Shown here: positions 35,835-46,832 of the stretch, in pieces
Layout: every line of letters begins with the position of its first letter
Position numbering within the stretch: the first letter of the stretch is position 1
Assembly (NCBI GenBank): GCA_004764695.1
Contig: SMSO01000004.1
Location: forward strand, 957,501-1,021,500
Direction: 5' to 3'
Length of the DNA stretch: 64,000 nt
Source of the DNA: Schizochytrium sp. TIO01
Taxonomy: Eukaryota; Sar; Bigyra; Thraustochytrida; Thraustochytriidae
Program-made: the position numbers and the translations under genes
Notes under the pieces: model-generated
What the model was told of the DNA's origin: nothing
Seen by the model: only the letters and a program-made list of their open reading frames with translations
Databases searched by the model: none

Positions 35835-36650
35835 TTACTTTGTGATACTGTCAGCAGCACTGAAACGCTCTGCACGCTTACGCATCTTCTCTGCCTCTTC
35901 AGGTGAAACGACGGGTTGAGAAAATCTCTCAGCACGCTGCTTTTTCTTCTCTTCCTCCTCACGGGCAAGTTCCTGACGCTTACGTTTAGCTTCCTTGACT
36001 TTTTCGCGGCGTTCAATACGCTCGTGCTTCTTGACCTCGCGAATGAGATCAGGTGCAATGACCATGCCAAATCTCTCTGCACGCTTGCGCTTTTCTTCAA
36101 GGGCCTTGTGGTAGTTCACGCGGTCAAGCAACTCCTTAGCCTTACCTCCATCAACCTCTCCAAACCTCTGAGCCCTTTCTACAATTCGCTGCTCTTCCTC
36201 CGTAAGTTCGCCACCGTTCGTGAGCTTGGCCAGGTCATTCACACCAACCTTGCCACGCCTATTCTTTGCGGATTTATCAGCTCCGGAGTCCTCACTTGAG
36301 ATGCCGTTTGCAGCTGCGACTTTAGTCTCATCTGAAGATGGAGCTTCGCCGCCCAAAATATTAGACGCAGTGGAGCTTTCTGCGATCTTAGGCTCAACCT
36401 TCTTCGCGACGGGATCTTTGGCGATTTCCGCAGCTCGAGGCGCCGTTGCAGCTACTGCAGGCCTAGCCTTTACAGGCGAGGGCGCTGCGGCAGCAAGGTC
36501 GGGACCGTCGAGGAGGTTCTCCTCTTCAACAGCGTCTGCCAGCCTTTTCGCAAGGTCCGCCTTAAGACCGCTGGTATCCAAGTTGCGCTTCTCGAGCTCC
36601 TTGCGAAGGTCCGCGACCTTGAGTGCCTTCACCTCATCCACAGTCAGCAT
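35835..36650 (-). CDS. SAP-domain mRNA-export protein (SARNP/Tho1-like)
   Basis: Protein of about 271 residues from the preferred ATG at 36650; an in-frame upstream ATG at 36689 would add 13 residues unlike the family. The SAP domain is at about 5-40 of the preferred product, with LKVADLRKELEKRNLDTSGL and KADLAKRLADA. SAP domains bind DNA or RNA. The middle is Ala/Pro/Ser-rich. The C-terminal third is highly charged and helical, with repeated RAERF motifs (KRAERFG, QRAERFS, KRAERFS), characteristic of the SARNP/CIP29/Tho1 family. These proteins work with TREX and the helicase UAP56/Sub2 in nuclear mRNA export. Single exon. Confidence 0.9.
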   Translation of the reverse strand: MLTVDEVKALKVADLRKELEKRNLDTSGLKADLAKRLADAVEEENLLDGPDLAAAAPSPVKARPAVAATAPRAAEIAKDPVAKKVEPKIAESSTASNILGGEAPSSDETKVAAANGISSEDSGADKSAKNRRGKVGVNDLAKLTNGGELTEEEQRIVERAQRFGEVDGGKAKELLDRVNYHKALEEKRKRAERFGMVIAPDLIREVKKHERIERREKVKEAKRKRQELAREEEEKKKQRAERFSQPVVSPEEAEKMRKRAERFSAADSITK

Positions 36651-39600
36651 CGTGACGGACGTTTCAAGCAAGCAGTTGCAACCTATCACGCTTCCGCAAG
36701 CTCACTACCGCTGCCTATAGTATTGACTCTCCTCTGAGCTGACTCCGTTGCTAATGTGGTGACTGTTGTCGATCTGCAAGTCAACGCGAGCGAAGGCAAA
36801 AACTCAATCGAAGAAGGGCATCGATGCTCTAATAAGCCTATCCAAGATATATTTATAAATAGGCAAGGAGTATTAAAATACGGCAGTAAGCTCTAACTGC
36901 CATTAACACGCTTCTACGTATTAATACGGCTAGTTTGTGCCACGGTTATTAGCTTTTTACTTCCCTACTTAGTACCTTCTAACTGATAATAGTTCCTCAT
37001 TGAGAGTACTGGTAGCACCAGATTCAACTTTCGCGTCTTTCATCAATGATCGCTTATTAGTGCAACTTGGCTGGTTAACAAGTTCACTGTACCAAAAAAG
37101 AGTTAAAGTATTAGCTAAGTGCCTATATTTGTTGGGTTGATTTTGATGAGCAGGTAATGTATGTGACCCCTCCTCACAACTTGTGTTCACACGATTGTTT
37201 TGAACGGTTGATGAAACTGATGCTGCTTGAAGTTTTAGAAATATGACTAATATAGCTTGACATAGGTCCTCCTCCGGGTAGGGTTCCCTGAAGCTGGAGT
37301 AGCCAATTGCTGAAACAAGTTTGTATCTTTTCATGGCTTATGGCAATGACTCAATAAGCAAAAACCTAACGCAACTTACTTTGTTCATTCGTCTGTGAAG
37401 AAGGGAGTAATACTTTCTCGAAGATCTTCATTAAGAAATGGAACAAACAGGTGAATGTCAGAACTTGTAAAGGACAGGGCTAGTTGCAGTACCAGCTGGG
37501 AGACACTCTAGGATACGATATGCTCGAGACATTAAATGTGCGAAATTTTTGGTGGTAGATTGAATTACAGTTGAATATACAGTAAAGCGTCAAGTGGCTT
37601 TATTGTCAACTTTGTTTTTGGTGTTTTGGTGCAAGAAGATCAAAGTACATAAAGGAAAAATATTCAAACGATGCAGGAAAGATAACTGTTTCTTGGTAGT
37701 CAACTAGCTTATCGAGAACCCAAGCTTGTTTCAAAGAGTGAAGCAATTAGCGAACGTTGGCTCAGAAATTCTACCAGCAATATGAGCAGCTCCGCCTCCT
37801 ACAGCCACCATTGGGCGATTTCACAGAATAAAATACAAAAGTAGTATAAGTTTTTGCGCTCATGAACCTTCTACAATCAAGCTCTTTGTTAGGCTCATGC
37901 CAATTGAAGGACCTACAGAAACGTCGTTGGCATACAATTGTATTTGTCCTGGTTAATTAGGGTACGTGCAGTCTAATGGGCTTAATAACCATGCTTGTGA
38001 AGCCAAACGTCTTCAACGCTAAAAGTATAGAGCGCTTCACACAAGGGAAAATGTGTTAGGAATGAGGGGAATCTGAGTTGATTTTATTTAAAAAATCAAT
38101 CTATTATTTACAGTTATTTGTGTAATTTAGATCAAGGCGGCCTTGGTCTACTAAATATAATACGAATCAGTCAACCACGGTATTCATCTTCGATTGCTAA
38201 CTCTTTGATCCTAGATTTACAATTCCTTTGGTAGTATTTTAAAGGTTTGCTAAGTAAATTGCCAGTCGATTTCTATCTGACCCGAGCGCAATATTCAACA
38301 CTCAGGTGTCGCGGACGCTTTCTCATAAGACGTTTGATGGAAATAAAGTGATCTAGTTGGAAACATGCATAAGGTAAATCTCTCAACTCCAATTCTTGAC
38401 AGTCTGAATCTAGATTTAGCGAGTAAATAAATTGCCGTTTGGGCCTGTTTATTGTAAATATTCAATAACCTACTACAAAGATAGCAGAATATCATGCATT
38501 GATGTAGGTGAGATGACAGACATGAGAATACATCGACAATGCCATCACAAATACACAATTTGAGATAGGCATGAACTTTCAGATCAAATGCTTTGAATAC
38601 TGTACGTTAGATAATACGTGTGTTTAGTGCTAACTCATATTGTGATGTGTTGTGAACAAATGAGTTATAGAGAAACTCTCATCAAGTGTTTTGTACTGAT
38701 ATCGGCAATCGGGAAAGCAAATAAATGTTACTCAATTGAAGTATTGGACAGTCTGTTCTGAGACTCATACTTTACTTGAAACATCAGGAAATGAATAATT
38801 AGGTTGACGTCTGATCCTTCTCAAGCGACAAAATCAGAAAGATGACTTAATTCTTATGTAATTTTTAGATTGTGTCCAGAAGAAACCAAAATTATAATAC
38901 TTAAAACCGAACTGGAATATCACTCTTTCAAGTCATGACCAAATCCGCCATGTTATAGATATATAATTTAACTCTAATCATTGCTAAACAATGTCAGCAA
39001 GTCTCTAACTCACAATTCGATACTCATGACTTTTATAAGTTACTAAAATCAAACTATACATCTAGGCTATATTTTGAATGGTCAAGCTCTTATTTGAAAA
39101 CAATTAGCTCTCAGAACTTTGGGCTGAACTGAGTAATGGAGTAATGTTGCCATTTGGGCTCTGAAGTGTACTAACCAAGGACAAATTGTGTTAGCTAAAG
39201 AATGACTTACAGAGAAGATTAAATTTCCTATACTATTGATGAGATATCACTTCAAGGGATATGCAAGACATGATTCGAAGCTTCAACACACTGCTGTGAG
39301 TCCTAGAGGCCTGAGACATATGAAGTAGCATAACTTAAGCAGTCAAACAGATGGTTTATCAGCGGAGGGATACAGAAATACAGGAGTTCACGGAAATCCC
39401 CTAAAAATCGAAAATCTGAGTTGATGATACAAAAAATGACAAAGCCTAGCTTCTCCACAATTGCGTGGAATACAGAGAATATTTTTGTTGTCTACCAATA
39501 CAGTACGAGTGAGTAAATCCACATCGGAACTTATCGTGCATGTCAGCAAAGCGTTAAGTCCTAAAACGTAAATTTAGAATGTTCTATCAAGTCTTATCCA

Positions 39601-39857
39601 GGTTTCAGGCGTCTTGCCAGCCAAGCTCTAGCTGGTCAACAACCTTTCGTCATGATATTGCAGTCTTGTTGGTTGTAGTTTTTCAAGATTGAATGTATAG
39701 TTTGGGGGTTTTCAGAGATTTACGTACATTCTATTTATCTAGATGATGGAATAGCTATTTGAATTTGCTGCCTCATTCAAAGGTTCGAGAAGTTTAGGCA
39801 CTTAGCTGTATATTAGTCCAATACTATCTATCTATCTTGCCAAGTAAAACGCGGCTT
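36651..39857. other. AT-rich intergenic region, no gene seen
   Basis: About 3.2 kb of plain AT-rich DNA. Longest frames are about 90-120 codons without motifs. No long microsatellite is present, unlike the ends of the window. The first 150 bp are the probable promoter of the SARNP-type gene. Confidence 0.5.
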
Positions 39858-41238
39858 CTAGATAGTCAGTATGTTTCGAAGTTGCTCGCGTTCCGCTTCT
39901 GCAAACTTCCCAAAGTCAGATAGACTCATATCATCGGCGCGTTTAGCTGAACTGAGGTCGATGAACATAGGTTGTCCTGTGTCTTTGTGATGGATAACTC
40001 TGTTCTTGGTCAAATCACGGTGTAAAACATCATGATCGTCAATTTTGGCTAGAGGCTCAACACCCTGCTTCACAAACTCATCACTAAGAGTTGTCTCACT
40101 TGAAACGTCATCACCTGAATAAACAGTGCTAAGAGCGTAGATAAAAGTCTGCCTGAACAAACCAATATCGACAAACTCCAGGATACATTCACCCTGTAGC
40201 GAGGCAAATTCCTTGTAAATTGAAGCTTCATCTTGAAGTTCCTAGACCTGCTTTTGTTGCTTGAAGGTGCCCGAAATCTCCAATGCCGTGTCCGCATTGC
40301 CTGACTTCGCGCCGCTTGACCTGTGCGTCCGGCTGGTAGATTCATCTGGCCTTGGAGATTAATGACTTTCCATGTACAATCAGATCTTTAGCGAAAAAGA
40401 TGCCAACTGGTGGGTTACCTCCATTTACATGCTTTTTAAGTTTTGAGTTTTGCGTCGCACTGCAAGCCTCTTACAACTTTTTGTGACCTTGACAAAGACC
40501 GCCACGATGACCATCTGGACATGGTATAAGGATATCATCTATGCCGCCAAGTACTTTACCTTCATAGACAAACTAAAATACTAAGTGCAACGAACTGTAA
40601 TATACTGAGCTTTTTCTGATCTAAAATTCATCACAGTGTTGGAATAATTACTTCATAGCGCAGATTTAGATGGACGGGTGTCTGGGGCCCATCGAATTCC
40701 TTTGATGGATATTTCAGGATTCTCCTTCATTTGGAATGATGATAAAATTCTGAATTTCGACTAAAACTGATCCTGGATGACCTGGTTAGCTATCCCAGGT
40801 GTTGTTGATATTTGCTCAATAAAGACAAACTTTATAAATTCGAACTTCCAGACGCAACGTGATAGGGTGGATTGTACTATCTTATAGACCAAAGAACTTA
40901 CCAGGGTCTACACGATGATTTCCTACAGCGCTATAAACCGTGAGATTAATCAATCCACTAGAACAATCATTCCCACAACACTCATAATGAACAGTTTGTG
41001 CGTAATTTATAATGAAACGAACATGTGGAATACTCAAGCGATGACTCTGTACAGGCGATATATATGTTCGAAAATAGTACACATTTCCAAGTCATAAATA
41101 CGAGGTGATGTTTTCTTATGCCTTGGATCTCGGGATGGCATCTACCATCAAATACTGATGCGTTTCCCCAGTTCCGTTGAATGTAGTACGCCTGATACAT
41201 TTGATTCAGCATTTTAAGCCAATCTTCAATCTCACCCT
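39858..41238 (-). pseudogene. Decayed protein-kinase-like gene
   Basis: Scattered fragments in one order on the minus strand. From 41238 down, EIEDWLKMLNQMYQAYYIQ opens a segment after an AG. Near 41075 the reading shifts one frame to YYFRTYISPVQSHRLSIP, which ends at a good splice donor, G|GTAAGT, at about 40902. Further pieces are ISIKGIRWAPDTRPSKSAL (about 40720-40650) and KVLGGIDDILIPCPDGH (about 40557-40507), then stops. From 40241 a continuous piece runs to 39858 with ELQDEASIYKEFASLQGECI (helix-C-like), the catalytic loop HRDLTKNRV, and FIDLSS where kinases have DFG. Lys-strand and Gly-loop are not seen. This pattern resembles the atypical kinase-like modules found in many fungal and oomycete Crinkler-type proteins. 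Frame changes and stops favour a pseudogene; introns might rescue part of it. Confidence 0.5.
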
Positions 41239-41922
41239 AACGGAGATTTCATTTAAAGTGGATGCTATCTTTAGGCGATGAGTCCACGAAGCTGGTAACG
41301 CTGGTTTCCTCGAAGAAAATCAAACGTACTTTGACTAGCACATTCAAACTAAGATCTTGAAATAATATCTGTAATAAGATCACAGCCTGTTCTCAGTCTT
41401 GCATCTCTTGTACGATTGTGTGCTCATGATAAATGCAACCATGATAGTAAATTTTGGGGCAGAAAGGGAACTTCATAAACAAGCTCATTTAGAAATCATA
41501 AGAATGGTTCAATTGTGTTATCATAAGAATGACTGGTCTCTCCGGGAAACAATACGCATATTATACGATATCAGAGACCGCTGTGGTGGAAAACGAGCCA
41601 TACCCTCTTTGTTTTTAGTGTTTCTTTGTTAAGAAGAGTACTATCTAGTACCTCTTTATTATAACGCTTCCAAAGACTGGCAAGGAGAGAGCATGGAGTT
41701 TTCGGATTGCCACACAGGGTGCTCGGGGTGCTAGTGCATCACTCACCAAAGTCTAATACTTTAGTGGCGCAAGGAAAACAATTCATAGCGCTTTCAGATA
41801 CTATCAGCTGCATATGAACTTTGCAGCATGTCATAATTTGTGTTTGCAAAAGTCAGGTAGCCACCAAGACAAAGAGACGTGGCGGTCAATATAATCTCGC
41901 AAGATCAACTCTGACAGCATGA
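41239..41922. other. Intergenic region, weak coding hints
   Basis: No supported gene. A 77-codon plus-strand frame at 41399-41632 looks fairly coding-like but matches nothing I know. On the minus strand, a frame at about 41340-41250 (FFEETSVTSFVDSSPKD) could be an earlier piece of the decayed kinase-like gene. Confidence 0.4.
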
Positions 41923-43056
41923 TTAAAAATAAGCACGGTCATGTGTTTGCAACCAGTATGCTTCTTGGCTAGTTGCCTGCCGTAGCTCGCGTGCCCATAG
42001 AGATGCTTCGTTTGAGGCAATTGGATCAGCTTCTCTTAAAAGTTCCGCACGACGTTCCGCCATGGCAAGAGCCGAGGCGTGCTGGCGTGCCTCAATCATG
42101 CATGGGCATGCTTGAGAAAGAAGTGAAGCCTCAGCATCCTCTTCCCGGGCATCTTGATAAAGCTTCCAAGCCTTGTGAAATGCCTCGCAGGCTTTCGAGG
42201 GTCGGCCTTGAGTCTTATAAAGGTATATAGCGAGAGCTTCATAAGCTTGCGCAAGCTCAAGACTAGACTCGGAAAGTCGAGCAATTTGTACTCTGTCCAT
42301 GAGATCAGATTCTACCTGGTTAACTTGCTTGTTACGTTGTCGGTGCGTGAGCATGACCGTGGAGCTAGACCCCGTAGAATCAGTCTCTTTGACTTCGTGT
42401 ACATCATGGAAAGACGAGGCAACACTTTGACCTGACCCAAGCTTGTTCAATCGGGCAAGCGTGGGGCGTTGATTCTCCCGAGGAGGATAAACAGCCTTGC
42501 TTACAACATGGGAGCAATCTTGCTCCATCTCAGCCTTGAGCAGATCCAAAAACCTCTCGTCATCGTCCTCGCTACCGTAGCAACCCTCATTTTCCATACC
42601 GTCGAGGGAGTTATCATCAAATGGAGAGGTAGACGCCGATGCCGAAACGGATGTTGACGAAGCTTGTGAAGCGGTGTCGAATAACTCGGGATGCCTACCA
42701 GGCCATGTGGATCTTCGTGCCGCTCCTGGCGTGCGTGGTTGCTTGGACTTATCGAGCGATGTGGTCTTGAATTCTGACGGGGCACTTTCACGCTGTTGAG
42801 AGCAACATGCTGTAAAATCATTCGCCATACTTTGTAGATCATTTACCACGCCGCCCCAGGTCGTCACAAACCAGGTTTTCATGTCACTAAAACCGCTACT
42901 GGTGCTCCTGTCGTTGTCGCCATTACTATCTTCGTTCTGTCTCCAGCCGCCTTTGCCGCCGCTGCCACTACTGTCAGGGCTTGCTGCAGCATTCCTCTTG
43001 TGAGGATAGACCCTATATGGGTCTGCATCGTTGCGGCTGTGAAAGCCTGGAATCAT
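41923..43056 (-). CDS. Unknown protein with TPR-like C-terminal part
   Basis: Uninterrupted frame of 377 residues. Residues 1-60 are Ser/Gly/Asp-rich and likely disordered. A short hydrophobic/aromatic stretch, DMKTWFVTTWGGVVNDLQSM, occurs at about 58-77. Residues 90-240 are acidic and Ser/Thr-rich. From about 245 to 360 the protein becomes helical with Ala-rich helix pairs, for example LELAQAYEALAIYLYKTQGR followed by KACEAFHKAWKLYQDA, which looks like one or two TPR-type units. No enzyme motif is visible. A scaffold or adaptor role would fit, but this is inference. Upstream lies about 12.8 kb of gene-poor repeat DNA. Confidence 0.72.
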   Translation of the reverse strand: MIPGFHSRNDADPYRVYPHKRNAAASPDSSGSGGKGGWRQNEDSNGDNDRSTSSGFSDMKTWFVTTWGGVVNDLQSMANDFTACCSQQRESAPSEFKTTSLDKSKQPRTPGAARRSTWPGRHPELFDTASQASSTSVSASASTSPFDDNSLDGMENEGCYGSEDDDERFLDLLKAEMEQDCSHVVSKAVYPPRENQRPTLARLNKLGSGQSVASSFHDVHEVKETDSTGSSSTVMLTHRQRNKQVNQVESDLMDRVQIARLSESSLELAQAYEALAIYLYKTQGRPSKACEAFHKAWKLYQDAREEDAEASLLSQACPCMIEARQHASALAMAERRAELLREADPIASNEASLWARELRQATSQEAYWLQTHDRAYF

Positions 43057-44957
43057 TTCGTGTTTTGCTAAGGTTAAATTTGTCTCGTGCTACTATCGTT
43101 GTCTTCTTCTTTTCTTCTGCTGTTTTGCTTTTGTTAGATCAGACAGACCTACAGGTAGCAATTACTTCAAAGTCAGGAATCGAAGAGGTGCGCGTGAAGG
43201 ACCAAGCAAACAAGCCAAGAAGAAGAAAAAGAAGAAAACGAAGAAGCTTCACGGAATCAAATCAAATCCCCACTGCTGGACTTCAAAAGCTGACTAACGC
43301 AAGGGAACACGTTTGTGTCTCTCTTGCGCCTGATCGCTTCCCCGTAGCGGCCCCGAGGAGTCGGAGCTTCAAGCTGTGAAGGAAGACAGACCTAGACAGC
43401 CTTACACCTACTGCTAGTAGTTAGATATCCTTTCTCGTTGCGCGTATGTCTACCAGTTGCTACTACGATATGTATCCCAAGCTCCCTCAATGAAATCGGC
43501 CCGACTCTCCGTGTCGCGAGACAAAGCTGTACCTACCCAGGCTACTGCTTAAGTGGACGCTTTCTCTTCCTTTTTGACCTTGTTTGTCGCACGTTCACCA
43601 CGCCTGTCTCTGCAATTCCCAAGCGCTGCTGCGCTCGTAGTAGTAGGAGTGCACAACCAATCGAAGAGTAAGAGCCTTAAAAGAAAAAGAACAGAAGACG
43701 CGAGACACAGGGGGGGGGACAGAACACTTGAATCCCTCAGAAGAGTGCAAAAAGAACGAAACAGTGAAGGAAGAAAAGAAAGGAAGGAAGGAAGAAAGAA
43801 AAGAGTGTATGAAATGAGGAGCACTCCAAGATCAAAATTGGCACACAAAGCTACTGCTGTGCAACCAGACCGCCTCGAGGTTTGCAGGACTCGGCTGGGA
43901 ACACGATGCACAGCCGCGGACTTCGCTTTGGCTAGAGTTGGGAAAGAACCAACAGCAGGCTGGCTAGGGTTCTTGAGATCTTGCCGAAAAGAACACGGCC
44001 AGGCAGCCAGCAGCGAAGGCTTTGTTCACCACGCCCTCCTCTCCGCCGTTTCCTGTACCCTTCAAAAAACACTTGCTTGCTGTCGATTCTTCGCTCCTCT
44101 TGATGCCAAATTCCTCGTCTTCTACAGCTATTGTCAAGCACTGCGAGCCTCCCTCCACCTCGTAGAGGAGCACAACGGGGCCGTCAAATTGCAAGTGTCG
44201 TATTGTGTTGTTTTGTATTGTTCGAAGCACTCCACGTACCCAAGAACTCGCAGGTGGCTAGCAAGCAAGCAAAAAACTACGACGACGACGACGACCACCA
44301 GCAGCGGCAGAGAGGTCTCTCCGTCTCCTCGCGAGCTCAATGTCCTCTTCGCTGACGTGGATGCGGTCGTTGCCGCTCTTGGTCTCCTTGAATGTCCAAT
44401 GAATCGATGAAAATTGGATGCCTTTTGACCACCTTGAGAGGTCTCTTTGCCGCTCAAGCACGCGCTCTTAGGTCCTTGCGCTCTTGCTCGATCCCGATTC
44501 CCTTGCGCCTTCTGTCTGCGTCCGCCGATGGGCTATCCTCGGTGCCGCTCGCCCGGTCCTCCCGCTGCGTCTCTGTCCACGCGAGCGCGGCTGCTGTGCC
44601 AAGCAAGCAGGTGCCTCAGACGGACTCGAGTTGGCGATAGATCGGGATGGAGGGAGGGAGGGATCGCCAGAGAGCGAGAGCAGAACGCGGCGACTCGGCC
44701 CGAACGAAACGAGCAGCCGCGAGGGCGACAGTCGAACCGACCGCCGTGGCGCTGGGCCTCCGCAGCCCCGCGCCACAGGCAGCAGGGCGGGCCGGCAGAG
44801 CGAGGTTGGCGCCGTTCCCGCGATGGGAGACTGATGACAGAGCGACGAGGAGGCGCCGCCAATTGTTATTATTATTTATCAGTGGTATCAATCAATCACT
44901 CAATCAATCAATTGTTTTGAAAGCACCCTTTCTTTTCAAGATGGTACTTATATAAGC

Positions 44958-44961
<4 letters not shown>

Positions 44962-44993
<32 letters not shown>

Positions 44994-45003
44994 AAGAAAG
45001 AGA
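44962..45003. repeat. (GA)n tract with GAAA interruptions
   Basis: About 20 GA dinucleotides broken by a few extra A bases. Confidence 0.9.
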
Positions 45004-45938
45004 TGAAGGTTTTCGGTGAACGCTGTGGGTAAAGCTACTGCTAGGTAAACACCTATCGCAGATTCAGATTAAGTTTTGAGTTTTGAATTTTACAGTTCTC
45101 AACAACAAACTTTCCTCGATATATATATTTTAATTTGAAAGATGAAAGAAGGAAAGAAAGAAAGAAAGAAAGAAAAGTTGGTTGAACCAGAACCTCGCAG
45201 GTCTAACTTAGTTTTGGTTTTGGTTTGGGTATTGGTTCGTGTTTGTTTCACGGCGCGAAGTCGGGCTTGAGTGGTTTGGGTGTTTGATAGGCAAGTTCAG
45301 ATGTCTAAAAAAGCAGGGCGACGGCAGACTCAGCACTTTCGTCGCGGGCGAGCATTGTTAGCGTAGGTGCGAGACCACAGAGGGGTCGCCGAAGTATTCA
45401 TGAAACTCCAAGACATCGTCGAAGTTCTTCGAAGCTCGCAAAATCGATGGTTCTCTTAGCCATATTTCTTATTTAAAAATAAAATAAAATAAATAAATTA
45501 AAAAATGTTTAATTTAATCTAAAACATTAAAATAAAACTGAAAATTATTCGACAAACTGAGTTTGAAAACTAAACTTGAATGAGTGAATAAACAAATATT
45601 CTCCCGAACTTCGAAACTCAACTCTCAACCTTAAAAGAAAGACCACAGAGAAAGGAAGGAATCAGAGGAAGGGAGAACAAATGCGATCGCTCCCTCTTCG
45701 ACCTAGATCATCTCATTCTCTCTCGATCATTGAGAGATTGTTCTCCTGTTTTATTCTTCTTTCTTTTCTGTCTCGCCTGTGCCTGCCCAGCTCTACAATC
45801 GAAGCAAACTGCGGCCGTTGCTTTCTTATCTTCGACTCCCTCGCAGACTGAGGCGTAATTCTCTATTGAGGCGTAATACGCACTCTGCGATCAACAAGAT
45901 CTTCAAACCTCGCAAATGCCGTGTTTACACACACAATG

Positions 45939-45939
45939 A

Positions 45940-45986
<47 letters not shown>

Positions 45987-45987
45987 G
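45939..45987. repeat. (GAAA)n microsatellite
   Basis: About 12 uninterrupted copies of GAAA. The unit recurs near 7308, 10684, 13286, 45137 and 47346. Confidence 0.95.
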
Positions 45988-46617
45988 GCTTAAATAAATA
46001 AATTCAATGTAACCTTCCGCAATTAGTTCTCTCTAGGGGCCGCTACATATTTACTTACTTACTTGTACTATTGCAAAAACTCAACTTCATGAACTTAAAG
46101 CAAATGCCATTATGCCATTCGGCGACTGCAATTCGATCTCTTTGTTCTCTTTTTTCGCCCCCTCTTCCAGTTCCGCAAAACACCGCACTGATTGTCCTAC
46201 TGATGCAGTAGGTGTGTCTATGGAAAGTGTGAACTAGAGTTTCCATTTTCTTCTTCCCTTTCCACTTTCTCTTTCTTTCTCAAGTTACTGAAGAAAAGAG
46301 CAATCATTCTAATTTTCATTCTTATTTTGTTTGTTTAACGCTAGTTTGTCTGAAAGAGAGATATTTATTTTAACTTTTAATTTAAAATGAAAAACAACGA
46401 AGCAACAAAACAACAAAAAAGAAGCAAACTTTTCTAAGAAAGAAAGAAAGAAAGACTTGAAGAAGTGGTGTTTTCTCTGTCGTTTTCTAATTTTAAGAGC
46501 AAAATGAACAAAAGTTTATTTACCGTGGCGCCTCTGGAATGAGTAAGTTGAGTTCTCAGCTTGCGCAAAACCAAGCTTCATGATGCCCCCAAGGAGGCGC
46601 TGCTATGCTATGCTATG

Positions 46618-46832
46618 CTTTGGTTTGGTTTGTTCTGTTTTGTTTTGGTTTGTTTTGTTTTGTTCTGTTCTGTTTTGGTTTGCTTTACTTTGTTTTATTT
46701 CATTTTGTTCTGTTTTGGTTTGGTTTGCTTTGTTCTGTTTTGGTTTGGTTTGTTTTGGTTTGTTTTGGTTTGTTTTGGTTTGTTTTGGTTTGTTTTGGTT
46801 TGCTTTGGTTTGCTTTGGTTTGCTTTGCTCTG
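46618..46832. repeat. TTTGG/TTTTG pentanucleotide-decanucleotide array
   Basis: About 215 bp built from TTTGG and TTTTG/TTTGC pentamers. The second half is a clean 10-bp period (TTTGGTTTGT then TTTGGTTTGC); the first half is degenerate. All six frames are open over most of it, which is a repeat effect and not evidence of a gene. Confidence 0.93.

Larger units (their letters stand above)
43057..46610. other. Gene-poor microsatellite-rich DNA
   Basis: Includes the likely promoter of the preceding minus-strand gene. Frames of up to 285 codons at 43553-44410, and several overlapping frames at 44392-44955 on both strands, have inconsistent composition and no domain. The stretch holds a (GA)n tract at about 44962-45003, (GAAA)n runs near 45137-45176 and 45939-45987, and an AT-rich island at 45470-45560. 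Confidence 0.5.

Noticed and set aside
41240-41340. Hammerhead-ribozyme-like core near GCGATGAGTCCACGAAG
   Set aside because: The essential CUGANGA and GAAA boxes are not both present and the stems do not pair.
43553-44410. 285-codon plus-strand frame
   Set aside because: Crosses GAAA and CGA simple repeats, has no domain, and equally long frames exist on the other strand.
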